Below are positions 16,798 through 25,752 of a DNA stretch of 64,000 nucleotides, in pieces. Positions within the stretch are counted from its first letter, which is position 1. Every line of letters starts with the position of its first letter. The stretch is from Corynebacterium auris. Its GTDB lineage: Bacteria; Actinomycetota; Actinomycetes; Mycobacteriales; Mycobacteriaceae. Where the stretch lies: assembly GCF_030408575.1 (NCBI RefSeq), contig NZ_CP047047.1, positions 868,001-932,000 of the forward strand, given 5' to 3'. Under the pieces are notes generated by a model. That model saw nothing but the letters and a program-made list of their open reading frames with translations. It did not search any database and was not told the DNA's origin. Made by a program: the position numbers and the translations under genes.

Positions 16798-16809
16798 TAA
16801 AATCGATCC
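16798..16809 (+). promoter_or_regulatory. Leaderless -10 of the RlmA-like gene
   Basis: TAAAAT (16798-16803) is followed by six bases and the ATG at 16810, with no ribosome site. Confidence 0.6.
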
Positions 16810-17667
16810 ATGCTCAAAGACATCGTTGACGTCCTCGCCGACCCCGTCGACCTGTCCCCGCTCCGGGGGGCGGACGACTTTTCCCGCCTCGTCTCCGAAA
16901 CGGGGCACTCCTACGACGTAGCGCGTCAGGGTTACGTCACGCTCGCTGGGGGTGGCGGGATCCATCACGAGGGTGACAGCGCGGACATGGTCACCTCCCG
17001 CGAGGTCTTCCTCTCGCGGGGCTACTTCGCCCCCTTCGTCGAGACGGTCACTGAGCGCGTCGCAGATGCCGTCGAAAAGTCCCACGCGGCCGAGCCCGTC
17101 ATCCTCGAGGTGGGAGCGGGGACCGGCTACTACTTGTCTCACACCCTCGACAGCATCGAGGGATCGCGCGGAGTGGGCATCGACATCTCCACCCCGGCCG
17201 CGAAACACCTGGCTAAGGCGCACTCCCGGATCGGGGCGGTCGTCGCCGACGTGTGGGAGGGCCTGCCGCTTCGCGACGGCTCAGTGGACGCCCTCACCGT
17301 CATCTTCGCGCCCCGCAACCCGGCCGAGTTCGCGCGCGTGCTCACCGACGGCGGCGAGGCCGTCATCTTGGTGGCTGACGCCGGCCACCTCGACGAGCTG
17401 CGCGAGCCGCTGGGAATCCTCGGCGTGGAGAAGAACAAGGTGCAGCGGCTGCTGGAGCAGACGCAGGGCCATCTCGCGCAGGTGGGGGAAGCGGAGCTCG
17501 TGGAGTTCCCGATCCGCCTGGACCGCAGCTCCATCGCCGCTCAGGTGGGCATGAGCCCCTCGGCGCGCCACCTGGACCCGGAGGTCCTGGCGCAGCGCGT
17601 CGAGCAACTGCCCGACCACCTTGACGTGACGGCGCGGGCCAAGCTCCTGCGATTCCGCAAGGCCTGA
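16810..17667 (+). CDS. RlmA-like 23S rRNA guanine-N1 methyltransferase without zinc cysteines
   Basis: A 285-residue class I SAM methyltransferase. The SAM motif is VILEVGAGTGYYL (about residue 99). The N-terminus follows the RlmA pattern, with YDVARQGYVTL and then GDSADMV and the FLSRGYFAPF stretch. RlmA enzymes methylate a guanine in helix 35 of 23S rRNA. RlmA normally opens with a four-cysteine zinc ribbon; here the matching segment reads LADPVDLSPLR and has no cysteine. RNA binding must therefore be different, or the target has changed. The start is leaderless. The gene converges on the GH32-like gene with a 13-base gap. Confidence 0.82.
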   Translation: MLKDIVDVLADPVDLSPLRGADDFSRLVSETGHSYDVARQGYVTLAGGGGIHHEGDSADMVTSREVFLSRGYFAPFVETVTERVADAVEKSHAAEPVILEVGAGTGYYLSHTLDSIEGSRGVGIDISTPAAKHLAKAHSRIGAVVADVWEGLPLRDGSVDALTVIFAPRNPAEFARVLTDGGEAVILVADAGHLDELREPLGILGVEKNKVQRLLEQTQGHLAQVGEAELVEFPIRLDRSSIAAQVGMSPSARHLDPEVLAQRVEQLPDHLDVTARAKLLRFRKA

Positions 17668-17680
17668 AGCCCGGCGGCGT

Positions 17681-19084
17681 CTAGTCTCCGCGGCGCCACT
17701 CCCCGTGGATGAGGGCGTCGTCTGCGGAACGAACCCGGATGCCGGAGCAGCCCCCCTCCGGCCACACGCGCGAGGACATGGTGACGGCACCGCCGCCGGC
17801 GAAGACCTCGAGAGTCGAACCGTCAACGATAATCGTGATGGCGTCCTCGTCATCGTCGTGAAGGTCGGACACCGCTGGCGCGCCGTCGAGTCGGTCCACC
17901 TCAATCGTGTCGCCGCGGTGTGTAACTACGGCGGTGGGCTCGCCGCTCGCGTCTAGGATCTCCGCCGTAACGGAGGAGCCCACTGGGATCTCGCAGATCC
18001 CCGTCCATAGCTTCGCGCTGCGGGCCTCGGACACGGCGTCGGGCAACCCCGGCGCCGGGGTCTGGAAGAGCCTCCCGTCCTGCAGGGTCACGCGGCGCGG
18101 CAGGCTCAGCGCCCCGGCCCAGCCTTCGGCCTCCCAGTTGCGCTCCGTGGTCAGGTCGGCGCCGCGCCCGGAGCTGCGCATGGAGCCGAAGATGTAGGCG
18201 CGGTCGAAGCGGGTGGGGATCTCGCTCGACCCATTGGTGTAGTTCGTGGTGCGGGGGCGAGAAAAGTCGTGGCCCCGGTCGACGGGCTGCGCCGGGGTGC
18301 GCACCTCGAAGTGGGAGCCGCGCAGGGTGCCGGTGACGTAGACGGTCTCGTCGCGGCCGTTGCGTTCGAGGGTGATCAAAAGGACGTCGTAGATCTGCCC
18401 GTCCACCTCGTCGCGCAGGCGGAAGATGCGCGGGGCGACAATGCACTCCTCCGCCGGGGTGAAGCCGGGGTCGCCCTCGAAGCTCAGCGCGCCATGCGCC
18501 TTCCACGAGGTCCCGTCGCCTGAGCTGAGCACCACGATCTCGGGGCTGTCCGCGGGGCCGGTGACGGCGAGCATGAGCCAGCCCTCCTGGCCGCGGTCAC
18601 GGTCGGAGTGATCGAGCCAGTCCGGCACGACGCAGGGGGAGCGGAAACGGGTGAAGCCGGCTCCCTGGGATACGACGTTGCCGCGCCGGCTGAAGGCCGC
18701 GCTCACGGAGTAGTCCTCGTTGACGTCGTCGCACAGCTCCTCGAGGTCGTCCGCGTGGGCGATCTGAACCGACGTGTCCGACTCGGTCACCGAGGTGAAG
18801 TACAGGTCTACCCCGCCGCGGGCGGCGACGACGGAGCCGGCGCGCACGCCGGTCTCCCCGGCCGCGGGCGCGACAGCGTCGTTGCACTCGACCCAGTCAA
18901 AGGGGTTGGACTCGGAGGCGGCATGCCCCCACCGGCTGGGCTCGTCGGGGGAGGGCTTGTACTGGTAAAAAACGTGCCACGTGTCGTCGTCGGCATCGGG
19001 CGAGGCGTGGCGCAGCACGCCTGCCGCGGCTTCGAGGATGCCGCTTTCTGCCGTGATGTGAAGTTCGGGACGGAAAACGCTCAT
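17681..19084 (-). CDS. GH32-like protein lacking the catalytic nucleophile
   Basis: A 467-residue protein with a five-bladed propeller followed by a C-terminal beta-sandwich, as in sucrose and fructan hydrolases of family GH32. Family landmarks are WHVFYQYKP, the WGHAAS turn and EECIVAPRIFRL, which keeps the acid/base Glu-Cys. The N-terminal WMNDPNG nucleophile motif is replaced by ILEAAAG, and the transition-state RDP motif by RSP in FRSPCVVPDW. A normal invertase reaction is therefore unlikely. It lies 15 bases downstream of glgA in one operon, which suggests a role tied to glycogen or other glucans, perhaps as a binding protein. I see no signal peptide. Confidence 0.8.
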   Translation of the reverse strand: MSVFRPELHITAESGILEAAAGVLRHASPDADDDTWHVFYQYKPSPDEPSRWGHAASESNPFDWVECNDAVAPAAGETGVRAGSVVAARGGVDLYFTSVTESDTSVQIAHADDLEELCDDVNEDYSVSAAFSRRGNVVSQGAGFTRFRSPCVVPDWLDHSDRDRGQEGWLMLAVTGPADSPEIVVLSSGDGTSWKAHGALSFEGDPGFTPAEECIVAPRIFRLRDEVDGQIYDVLLITLERNGRDETVYVTGTLRGSHFEVRTPAQPVDRGHDFSRPRTTNYTNGSSEIPTRFDRAYIFGSMRSSGRGADLTTERNWEAEGWAGALSLPRRVTLQDGRLFQTPAPGLPDAVSEARSAKLWTGICEIPVGSSVTAEILDASGEPTAVVTHRGDTIEVDRLDGAPAVSDLHDDDEDAITIIVDGSTLEVFAGGGAVTMSSRVWPEGGCSGIRVRSADDALIHGEWRRGD

Positions 19085-19099
19085 TGTGTGTAGGTACCT

Positions 19100-20254
19100 C
19101 TAAATCAAGCTGGAATAAATATCGACGGTCTGTTGGGCGATCGTGGCCCAAGAAAACTCGCGGCGTGCCCGCTCGAGGCCAGCGCGGCCCAGGCGGGAGG
19201 AGCGCTCCGGGTCGGTCGCGATCGCGTTGACGGCCTCGGCGAGCCCGCGCTCGAAGCCCTCCGGGTCGTTCGGGTCGTAGTCGACCAGGGCACCGGTTTC
19301 GCCGTCGACGACGACCTCGGGGATACCCCCGACGCGGGAGGCGACGACCGCGGTCTCGCACGCCATGGCCTCGAGGTTAACGATGCCGAGAGGCTCATAC
19401 ACCGAGGGGCAGACGAAGACGTCGGCGGTGGCATACACCTCGCGTACCTTCTCCGCCGGTAGCATGTCCTGCACCCAGAACACGCCCTCGCGCTCCTCGC
19501 GCAGGGTGTCGACGAGCTGTTCGGTCTCGGCCGCGATCTCGGGTGTGTCGGGCGCGCCCGCGCAGAGGATGAGCTGGATGTCGGCGTCGAAAAGCCGCGC
19601 GGCCTTGAGCAGGTGCGGAACGCCCTTCTGGCGGGTGATCCGGCCGACGAAGGCGACCACGGGCCGGCTGGTGTCCACCCCGAGTTCCTCGGCGATGGTG
19701 GCCTCGCCCGGGTACCACGTCGCCGGGTCGATCCCGTTGAGGACAACGTGGACCTTGTCCTCGGCAATACGCGGGTAGGCGGCGAGGATCGATTCCTTCA
19801 TGCCCGCGGAGACGGCGATGACGGCGTCGGCGTGCTCCATGGCGTTCTTCTCGGACCAGGAAGAGACATCGTAGCCCCCGCCAAGCTGCTCTCGCTTCCA
19901 CGGGCGGTCCGGCTCGAGGGAGTGGGCGGTGACCACGTGGGGGATGTCGTGGAGCAGGCCCGCCAGGTGCCCGCCGAGGCCGGAATACCAGGTATGGGAG
20001 TGGACGATGTCAAGTTCGGCCGCCGCGTGCGCCATGCGCAGGCCCGTCGACAGGGTCTTCAGCGCCCCGTTCGCGTCCTCGAGCGCGGGGTCGACACCAT
20101 GCACGAAGACGCCGGCCTCATCGCGCGGCTGCCCCATGCAGTGGACGTCCACGTCGACGATCTCGCGCATGAAGCGCGTCAGCTCGGTGACGTGGACGCC
20201 GGCTCCCCCGTAGACCTCCGGGGGATACTCTCTCGTCATCATTCCGACTCTCAT
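19100..20254 (-). CDS. glgA: Actinobacterial GT4 glycogen synthase / maltose-1-phosphate synthase
   Basis: A 384-residue GT-B glycosyltransferase. It is the short GT4 form found in actinobacteria (C. glutamicum GlgA; GlgM, Rv1212c, in M. tuberculosis), not the long GT5 enzyme of E. coli. Visible motifs are EVYGGAGVHV near residue 15, HSHTWYSGLGGHL, the donor-site GRITRQKG, and YEPLGIVNLEAMA with the conserved Glu. Orthologues use ADP-glucose, to extend glucan or to make maltose-1-phosphate. I start it at ATG 20254, because the family N-terminus MRVGMMTREYPP begins there and TAGGCT lies eight bases before it. It is divergent from glgC, its substrate supplier. Confidence 0.93.
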   Translation of the reverse strand: MRVGMMTREYPPEVYGGAGVHVTELTRFMREIVDVDVHCMGQPRDEAGVFVHGVDPALEDANGALKTLSTGLRMAHAAAELDIVHSHTWYSGLGGHLAGLLHDIPHVVTAHSLEPDRPWKREQLGGGYDVSSWSEKNAMEHADAVIAVSAGMKESILAAYPRIAEDKVHVVLNGIDPATWYPGEATIAEELGVDTSRPVVAFVGRITRQKGVPHLLKAARLFDADIQLILCAGAPDTPEIAAETEQLVDTLREEREGVFWVQDMLPAEKVREVYATADVFVCPSVYEPLGIVNLEAMACETAVVASRVGGIPEVVVDGETGALVDYDPNDPEGFERGLAEAVNAIATDPERSSRLGRAGLERARREFSWATIAQQTVDIYSSLI

Positions 20255-20268
20255 ACCCGCCGAGCCTA
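20255..20268 (-). promoter_or_regulatory. Leaderless -10 of glgA
   Basis: On the minus strand TAGGCT (20268-20263) is followed by eight bases and the ATG. No ribosome site is present. Confidence 0.55.
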
Positions 20269-20343
20269 GTGAGGAATGCCGGGTGGTGCACTGACGCACA
20301 GTAAGGGGCGGAATAAACCCGTGCGCTGCGGGAAGAAACAGCC

Positions 20344-20357
20344 TAGGCTGGCGGAGT
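20344..20357 (+). promoter_or_regulatory. Leaderless -10 of glgC
   Basis: TAGGCT (20344-20349) is followed by eight bases and the GTG at 20358. Hexamer and spacing are identical to those of the divergent glgA promoter. Confidence 0.55.
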
Positions 20358-21575
20358 GTGAAGACCCAGCCGAGAGTTCTTGCCATCGTCCTCGCGGGCG
20401 GCGAGGGAAAGCGCCTGTTCCCTCTCACCGCTGACCGCGCCAAGCCCGCGGTGCCGTTCGGGGGCAACTACCGCCTGATTGACTTTGTGCTGTCCAACCT
20501 GGTTAACGCCGGCTACATGCGCATCGCAGTGCTGACCCAGTACAAGTCGCACTCCCTCGACCGGCACGTGGCCACCGCGTGGAATGTGTCGGGCCCGACG
20601 CCGCAGTACATCGCCTCCGTGCCCGCTCAGCAGCGCCGCGGAAAGCGCTGGTACAACGGCTCCGCGGACGCGATCGTACAGTCGCTCAACCTCATCTACG
20701 ACGATATGCCGGATTACGTCCTCGTCTTCGGTGCCGACCACGTCTATCGCATGGACCCCTCGCAGATGGTCGAGGACCACATCCGCTCGGGCAAGGCGGC
20801 CACGGTCGCCGGGATCCGCGTGCCCCGCGCGGAGGCAAGCGCCTTCGGCTGCATCCAGGCCGACGACGACGGTACGGTTACCGAGTTCTTGGAAAAGCCT
20901 GCGGACCCGCCCGGCACCCCGGACGACCCGGAGGTCACCTACGCCTCCATGGGCAATTATGTCTTCTCCACCGAGGCGCTGATCAAGGCCCTGCTCGAGG
21001 ACGAGCAGAACGAGGACTCGGACCACGACATGGGCGGCGACATCATCCCGTACTTTGTCAACCTCGGCGAGGCCCACGTCTACGACTTCTCCCAGAACTC
21101 CGTCCCGGGGGCCACCGAGCGCGACAAAGGCTACTGGCGGGACGTGGGCACGATCGACTCCTTTTACGAGGCCCACATGGACCTCATCTCGTCGCACCCG
21201 GTGTTCAACCTGTACAACAAGGCGTGGCCGATTCACTCCACCGAGGACAGCAACCTCCCGCCCGCCAAGTTCGTCATCGGGGGCATCGCGCAGGAGTCCA
21301 TTGTCGCCTCCGGCTCCATCATCTCGGGGGCCACGGTGCGCAATTCGGTGCTGTCCACCGACGTGCGCGTCGCGGAGGGCGCCTCTGTCGAGGGCTCCGT
21401 TCTCATGCCGGGGGTGCGCGTGGGCAAGGGCGCGGTGGTGCGCCGCGCCATCTTGGACAAAAATGTCTACGTTTCCGACGGCGAGATCATCGGCGTCGAC
21501 CTGGAGCGTGACCGGCAGCGCTACACCGTGTCCCCCCAGGGCATCGTGGTCGTGGGCAAGAACCAGGTGGTCTAG
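20358..21575 (+). CDS. glgC: Glucose-1-phosphate adenylyltransferase
   Basis: A 405-residue enzyme that makes ADP-glucose from ATP and glucose-1-phosphate, the committed step of glycogen synthesis. The nucleotide-binding start [20 protein letters not shown] is intact, with Arg and Lys in place. [10 protein letters not shown] and the sugar-phosphate region [12 protein letters not shown] follow. The C-terminal 120 residues form the left-handed beta helix (repeats around [14 protein letters not shown]). It starts with a leaderless GTG. Its stop abuts the stop of the convergent methyltransferase gene with no gap. Length and order are normal for actinobacteria. Confidence 0.96.
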   Translation: MKTQPRVLAIVLAGGEGKRLFPLTADRAKPAVPFGGNYRLIDFVLSNLVNAGYMRIAVLTQYKSHSLDRHVATAWNVSGPTPQYIASVPAQQRRGKRWYNGSADAIVQSLNLIYDDMPDYVLVFGADHVYRMDPSQMVEDHIRSGKAATVAGIRVPRAEASAFGCIQADDDGTVTEFLEKPADPPGTPDDPEVTYASMGNYVFSTEALIKALLEDEQNEDSDHDMGGDIIPYFVNLGEAHVYDFSQNSVPGATERDKGYWRDVGTIDSFYEAHMDLISSHPVFNLYNKAWPIHSTEDSNLPPAKFVIGGIAQESIVASGSIISGATVRNSVLSTDVRVAEGASVEGSVLMPGVRVGKGAVVRRAILDKNVYVSDGEIIGVDLERDRQRYTVSPQGIVVVGKNQVV

Positions 21576-22253
21576 TCAGCGCCGCGTGATCAGGGTGATA
21601 CCGCCGTCAAGCGGCAGGCGGGTAACCAGGGCTTCCTTGGATTCGCCCAGCTTATCGACGTCCTCCTCCGCCGCGCGGGCCGCCTCCGTGTCACGGTCAC
21701 GGCGCGTGGGGTCGGCCACCGTGCCGTCGAGAAGCGAATCTGCGATGACAAGCGTCCCGCCCGGAGCGAGAAGCGGCCAGGCGGCCGCGACGAGCGGGCT
21801 CAACTCCACCGGCGCGACGTCGGCGTAAACGAGGTGGTAGGAGGCGGGGGCGAGCCTGCTCATCACGTCGAGCGGGTGCGCTGTGAGGAAGCGCGCGCGC
21901 GAACTGCTAAAGCCTGCCGCCCGGAAGGCCTCCCGCGCAGCCGCCTGGTGCTCGGCTTCCGGGTCGATGCACGTCAGCGGCGATTTCTCGGGGAGGCCGC
22001 GCAGGATATGCAGCCCCACCGCACCGGCGGCGGGGGTGACGGCGACGGCCCCGTAGTGGGCGGCTCCGGCGGCGGCGAGGCTGCCGAGGAGCGCGCCGAG
22101 GGGAGCGCCGGGGGTGGGCAGGAAATTTTCCTCCGCGTGGGTCAACGCCAGGGCGAGACCCTGCGCAATGTCGTCTCCCGCGGTGGCCTCCGCTCGCTGC
22201 GCGATGTAGTCGTTCATGGTGCGAAACGCAGAATCAGTCACGTCCACCATCAT
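21576..22253 (-). CDS. O-methyltransferase family 3 (Rv1220c-like)
   Basis: A 225-residue class I methyltransferase of the catechol/caffeoyl-CoA type. The SAM region is a weak match, [17 protein letters not shown], where related enzymes have a Glu-x-Gly-x-Gly motif, so the cofactor loop is degenerate. [11 protein letters not shown] and [13 protein letters not shown] correspond to the metal and substrate strands. The gene lies between glgC and sigE on the opposite strand, as Rv1220c does in M. tuberculosis. ATG 22253 has a good GGAGG seven bases upstream; GTG 22241 behind a TATGAT is an alternative. The substrate is unknown. Confidence 0.83.
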   Translation of the reverse strand: MMVDVTDSAFRTMNDYIAQRAEATAGDDIAQGLALALTHAEENFLPTPGAPLGALLGSLAAAGAAHYGAVAVTPAAGAVGLHILRGLPEKSPLTCIDPEAEHQAAAREAFRAAGFSSSRARFLTAHPLDVMSRLAPASYHLVYADVAPVELSPLVAAAWPLLAPGGTLVIADSLLDGTVADPTRRDRDTEAARAAEEDVDKLGESKEALVTRLPLDGGITLITRR

Positions 22254-22367
22254 AGGCTCCCCTCCGGAGCACCCGGCGTACGATCGTTAGCGAAACTTTA
22301 TGTATTGGCAGCATTTTGCCGGTTGGTTTTGTGGCGTTGCGATATGCGATTTGAAAGAATTGAGACC

Positions 22368-23009
22368 ATGTCACGCGACCGAGCACACGCCGCCCGCCGC
22401 CCGTCCCCGCAGCCCGCTGAAGAGCCCGCCGCCCCGCTGCGCGGTACCGCCGCTTTCGACGCAGGCCAGGCGGACATGCCCTCGTGGGGCGAGCTGGTCG
22501 CTGAGCACGCCGACAGTGTCTACCGCCTCGCCTTCCGGCTATCGGGTAACCAGCACGACGCGGAGGACCTCACGCAGGAGACGTTCATGCGTGTTTTCCG
22601 CAACCTGAAGAACTACCAGCCGGGCACCTTCGAGGGGTGGCTGCACCGCATCACCACCAACCTCTTTCTGGACATGGTGCGCCACCGCGCGAAGATACGC
22701 ATGGAGGCCCTGCCCGAGGACTACGAGCGCGTCCCCGGCACCGACATGACCCCCGAGCAGGCCTTTACAGCATCGAACCTCGACCCGGCCCTGCAGAAGG
22801 CCCTCGACGACCTGAGCCCCGATTTCCGTGTCGCGGTGGTGTTGTGTGACGTCGTGGGAATGAGCTACGAGGAAATCGCCGACACCCTCGGCGTGAAGAT
22901 GGGAACGGTTCGCTCCCGGATCCACCGCGGACGCACCCAGCTGCGTGAGAACCTCGAGGCACAGGCCCGCGAAGACGACGGTGCCCACGATCTGATCCGC
23001 ATACGCTGA
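22368..23009 (+). CDS. sigE: ECF sigma factor SigE
   Basis: A 213-residue extracytoplasmic-function sigma factor. Region 2 reads [20 protein letters not shown] and [19 protein letters not shown], almost the wording I recall for M. tuberculosis SigE. Region 4 has the helix-turn-helix [20 protein letters not shown]. SigE governs the response to envelope stress. The 35-residue N-terminal tail is disordered. I chose ATG 22368; ATG 22344 in the same frame would add eight residues, and neither has a strong ribosome site. The anti-sigma gene follows 102 bases later. The 22254-22367 gap is A/T-rich with no clear promoter. Confidence 0.93.
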   Translation: MSRDRAHAARRPSPQPAEEPAAPLRGTAAFDAGQADMPSWGELVAEHADSVYRLAFRLSGNQHDAEDLTQETFMRVFRNLKNYQPGTFEGWLHRITTNLFLDMVRHRAKIRMEALPEDYERVPGTDMTPEQAFTASNLDPALQKALDDLSPDFRVAVVLCDVVGMSYEEIADTLGVKMGTVRSRIHRGRTQLRENLEAQAREDDGAHDLIRIR

Positions 23010-23111
23010 GCGTGTGGCGCCGTACGAGCCACGCGCGGCGGAGTATAAAGGGAGGATAAGTAAGCCTCACGTAACCGTGGAGGCTGACCGTGGAAAGGAG
23101 GCGCCGTCATC

Positions 23112-23492
23112 GTGACCGAGCAGACGGGGACGTCAACCGGGGGTGCGAGCAGTCCGCGTTTCAGTTCCACCGAGCACCTCAGCACCGAGGCGATCGCCGC
23201 ATTCGCGGACGGAGAACTCTCCGCCTCCGCTGAGCGGCGCGCGTGCGCGCACATCGCGGAGTGCGCGGAGTGTCGGCGCGACGTGTACATCCAGCGCTCC
23301 GCCGCCGCGCGCCTGCGCACTTGCCGCGGAGACGAGACGCTGCGCGCGCCGCAGACACTCGTGGACCGGTTGAGCCAGGTCGGTGACCTTGAGGGCGTTG
23401 AAGTGGGCGGCCAGCGGGAGTCGAGCCGCGGTGCCGAGATCATCAACGACGTGGTCGGCGCCGCCCTGCGCGCGCTTCGCCGCCACGGGTAA
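23112..23492 (+). CDS. Zinc-binding anti-sigma factor of SigE (RseA/CseE type)
   Basis: A 126-residue cytoplasmic anti-sigma factor. The ZAS motif His-x3-Cys-x2-Cys is clear in HIAECAEC (His 47, Cys 51, Cys 54), after the helix HLSTEAIAAFADGELS. There is no membrane segment, as in mycobacterial RseA and C. glutamicum CseE, which are released by redox change or proteolysis. The GTG start has GGAAAGGAGG about ten bases upstream. Its place directly after sigE names the partner. In M. tuberculosis an htrA gene follows; here tatB follows at once. Confidence 0.9.
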   Translation: MTEQTGTSTGGASSPRFSSTEHLSTEAIAAFADGELSASAERRACAHIAECAECRRDVYIQRSAAARLRTCRGDETLRAPQTLVDRLSQVGDLEGVEVGGQRESSRGAEIINDVVGAALRALRRHG

Positions 23493-23502
23493 GGTGTGAG
23501 CC
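23490..23502 (+). promoter_or_regulatory. Leaderless -10 of tatB
   Basis: TAAGGT (23490-23495) is followed by GTGAGCC and the GTG start. A nearly identical TAAGGT-GTGGGTC precedes the gene at 50551-51039. Confidence 0.5.
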
Positions 23503-23916
23503 GTGTTTTCCAGTATTGGCTGGGGAGAGATCTTCTTCCTTCTCATCATCGGCCTCATCGTGATTGGCCCCGAGCGCCTTCCGGGGGTCGTCCAAGACGT
23601 CCGCGCTGCTATCTACGCTGCGCGCAAGGCCGTCAACAATGCCAAGAGGGAAATGGAGCTCAACGGGGCGTTCGAGGAGTTCGAGGAGTTCCGCAAGCCG
23701 CTTGGCACAGTCACCGAGTACGCGGCACTCGGCCCGCGCCGGGCGATCACGAAGGTATTGTTCGAGGACCCGGACGACGAACCTACGTCCGCGCCAACGC
23801 CGACTCCGGAAAGGCCCGCGGGGCCGCGCCCGGTGCCGAAGCCGCCGACTCAACAGGCCCGTGGCGACGGGGGAGAGGCCGCGGGCGGGGGGTTCTCCTG
23901 GGCGGACATTACCTAA
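23503..23916 (+). CDS. tatB: Sec-independent translocase subunit TatB
   Basis: A 137-residue Tat component. The family start VFSSIGWGEIFFLLIIGLIVIGPERLP shows the short membrane helix, the Gly-Pro hinge and the first residues of the amphipathic helix (residues 30-50). A Pro/Glu-rich tail follows. TatB forms the receptor complex with TatC for folded, twin-arginine proteins; tatC is not in this window. The gene overlaps the mrp gene tail-to-tail by four bases. Its place after the sigE system is normal for actinobacteria. Confidence 0.93.
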   Translation: MFSSIGWGEIFFLLIIGLIVIGPERLPGVVQDVRAAIYAARKAVNNAKREMELNGAFEEFEEFRKPLGTVTEYAALGPRRAITKVLFEDPDDEPTSAPTPTPERPAGPRPVPKPPTQQARGDGGEAAGGGFSWADIT

Positions 23917-25067
23917 CGGTACACGCCCAGGTTGAGGCTCTTGCCCGCTAACGAGTCGCGGCGCACCTTGAGCTTCGCGGCGATCTCGTTGAGCACGGAG
24001 CCGGCGGGGGAATCCGGTTCGGACACAGCGACGGGGTTGCCCGTGTCGCCGTGCTCGCGCAGGGAGGGGTCCAGCGGTACGGAGCCGAGAAGGGGAACCG
24101 TGTCGTTGTCGGTGAGGGCAGTCAGCCGGTCCGCGACGTGCTGCCCGCCGCCTTCGCCGAAGACGTTCATGACGCTGCCGTCGGGCATGACCATTCCGGC
24201 CATGTTCTCCACGACGCCCGCAATGCGCTGGCCGGTCTGCTGGGCGATCGTGCCCGCGCGCTCGGCCACCTCGGCTGCCGCCGCCTGCGGCGTTGTGACG
24301 ACGATGAGCTCGGCGTTGGGCACGAGCTGGGCCACCGTGATCGCGACGTCACCAGTGCCCGGGGGCAGATCCATGAACAGAACGTCGAGGTCGCCCCAGT
24401 AGACGTCGGAAAGGAACTGCTGGATCGCGCGCGTCAGCATCGGGCCGCGCCACACGATGGGGGCGTTGCCCTCCACGAACTGCCCCACCGAAATGTGGCG
24501 CACGCCGTGGGCAATCGGCGGCATGATCATATCGTCCACGACGGTCGGGGAGGCGTCGGCCGCGCCCATCAGGCCGGGAACGGAGTGGCCGTAGATGTCC
24601 GCGTCGAGGATGCCCACCGTCAGGCCCTGGTCTGCAAGCGCCGTGGCCAGGTTGACGGTGACGGAGGACTTGCCCACCCCGCCCTTGCCGGAAGCGACGG
24701 CGTAGACGCGGGTGCGTGTGTCCGGGTCGGCGAAGGGGATCTCGGGCGTCGTCTGCGCGCCGCGCAGCTTCATGGCCAGGGCGCGGCGCTGCTCATCACT
24801 CATCGTGTGCAGGGTGACCTCGACCTGCCCCACCCCGTCGAGCTCTTCGAGAACGGCGTAGGCGTTTGACTGGATGGTGTCGCGCATCGGGCAACCCGCG
24901 ATGGTCAAATACACGCCCACAGAGATGTCGTTGCCGTCGATGGAGATGGATTCGACCATGTCGAGCTCGGTGATGGGTTTGCCGATCTCTGGGTCCTCCA
25001 CGCGGCTGAGCGCCTCACGGACCTGATCTTCGGTGATTGCGGAAGTGGTTTCAGGGGTCGTAGACAT
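23913..25067 (-). CDS. mrp: Mrp/NBP35-type iron-sulfur carrier ATPase
   Basis: A 384-residue protein. The N-terminal DUF59 domain (about residues 10-100) holds the conserved VEDPEIGKPITELDMV and the IAGCPMRDTI loop. The ATPase domain then starts with a deviant Walker A, ASGKGGVGKSSVTVNLA, and continues with DADIYGHSVPGLMG. Mrp proteins bind and pass on [4Fe-4S] clusters. There is no C-terminal Cys-x-x-Cys in the last residues. The start is ATG 25067, with TATACT seven bases upstream; longer frames run through the next gene and are not coding. It is divergent from the YflT-like gene. Confidence 0.92.
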   Translation of the reverse strand: MSTTPETTSAITEDQVREALSRVEDPEIGKPITELDMVESISIDGNDISVGVYLTIAGCPMRDTIQSNAYAVLEELDGVGQVEVTLHTMSDEQRRALAMKLRGAQTTPEIPFADPDTRTRVYAVASGKGGVGKSSVTVNLATALADQGLTVGILDADIYGHSVPGLMGAADASPTVVDDMIMPPIAHGVRHISVGQFVEGNAPIVWRGPMLTRAIQQFLSDVYWGDLDVLFMDLPPGTGDVAITVAQLVPNAELIVVTTPQAAAAEVAERAGTIAQQTGQRIAGVVENMAGMVMPDGSVMNVFGEGGGQHVADRLTALTDNDTVPLLGSVPLDPSLREHGDTGNPVAVSEPDSPAGSVLNEIAAKLKVRRDSLAGKSLNLGVYR

Positions 25068-25080
25068 TAACGCCAGTATA
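25068..25080 (-). promoter_or_regulatory. Leaderless -10 of mrp
   Basis: On the minus strand TATACT (25080-25075) is followed by seven bases and the ATG at 25067. No ribosome site is present. Confidence 0.6.
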
Positions 25081-25187
25081 GGCCTGCCCGCCCCGTGAAC
25101 CCTCACCGCCGCTTCCGTGAGTACCGTAGTAGGGGTGGGTGCCGAAATGCGGCGCCGAAGAAGATACGACAAAGGACGTGACACGAC

Positions 25188-25718
25188 ATGACTCAACCCG
25201 CAGGATCCGCACGCGGAAACGCCCCCCAGGTCTCGCCGGAACGCCCAACCGGGTGGCCCGTGGGCAGCTTCACCACCTACGCCGACGCGCAGCGCGCCGT
25301 CGATGGCCTCTCCGACCAGGAGTTCCCGGTGGAGGACCTCGCGATTGTGGGCGTGGACCTGATCCAGGTGGAAAGCGTGACCGGCCGGCTGACCTGGCCG
25401 CGAGTGCTGGGCGGTGGCGCCCTGGCGGGCGCGTGGCTGGGCCTTCTCATTGGCCTGATTTTCGCCATTTTCTCCATCCCCGGCACCGGCTGGGCCGTTT
25501 TGCTCTGGGCCGTGCTCATCGGCGCGATCTTCGGCCTGATTTTCGCGGCGATCAGCTACGGGCTGTCCTCCGGCAAGCGCGACTTCTCCTCGGCGACCAC
25601 GATCGTGGCCGGGCGTTACGACGTCCTGTGCGAGCCCTCCACCGCGCCTCGCGCCCGCGACGCCATCGCCCAGATGGGCTTCGGTACCCCCGCCGCACCG
25701 CGCGACCCCGAGGCCTAG
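25188..25718 (+). CDS. YflT / general stress protein 17M-like membrane protein
   Basis: A 176-residue protein. Residues 25-60 match the YflT stress-protein segment: GWPVGSFTTYADAQRAVDGLSDQEFPVEDLAIVG. Two membrane helices rich in Gly, Leu and Ile follow (about 85-110 and 112-135). The C-terminal half repeats an alpha/beta element ending in AQMGFG. Proteins of this family are common in actinobacteria and are induced by stress; their biochemical role is unknown. The next gene starts 34 bases downstream and may be co-transcribed. Confidence 0.85.
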   Translation: MTQPAGSARGNAPQVSPERPTGWPVGSFTTYADAQRAVDGLSDQEFPVEDLAIVGVDLIQVESVTGRLTWPRVLGGGALAGAWLGLLIGLIFAIFSIPGTGWAVLLWAVLIGAIFGLIFAAISYGLSSGKRDFSSATTIVAGRYDVLCEPSTAPRARDAIAQMGFGTPAAPRDPEA

Positions 25719-25752
25719 CCGCTCGGGCGACGAAAGAAAGGAATCGGCTCTA

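Noticed and set aside
20269..20343. GlxR (cAMP receptor type) operator between glgA and glgC
   Set aside because: GGTGCACTGACGCACAG is only a loose match to TGTGA-N6-TCACA, with wrong half-sites.
22239..22254. Leaderless start (TATGAT then GTG 22241) for the O-methyltransferase
   Set aside because: The hexamer overlaps ATG 22253, which has a well-placed GGAGG; I kept the ATG, though the GTG cannot be excluded.
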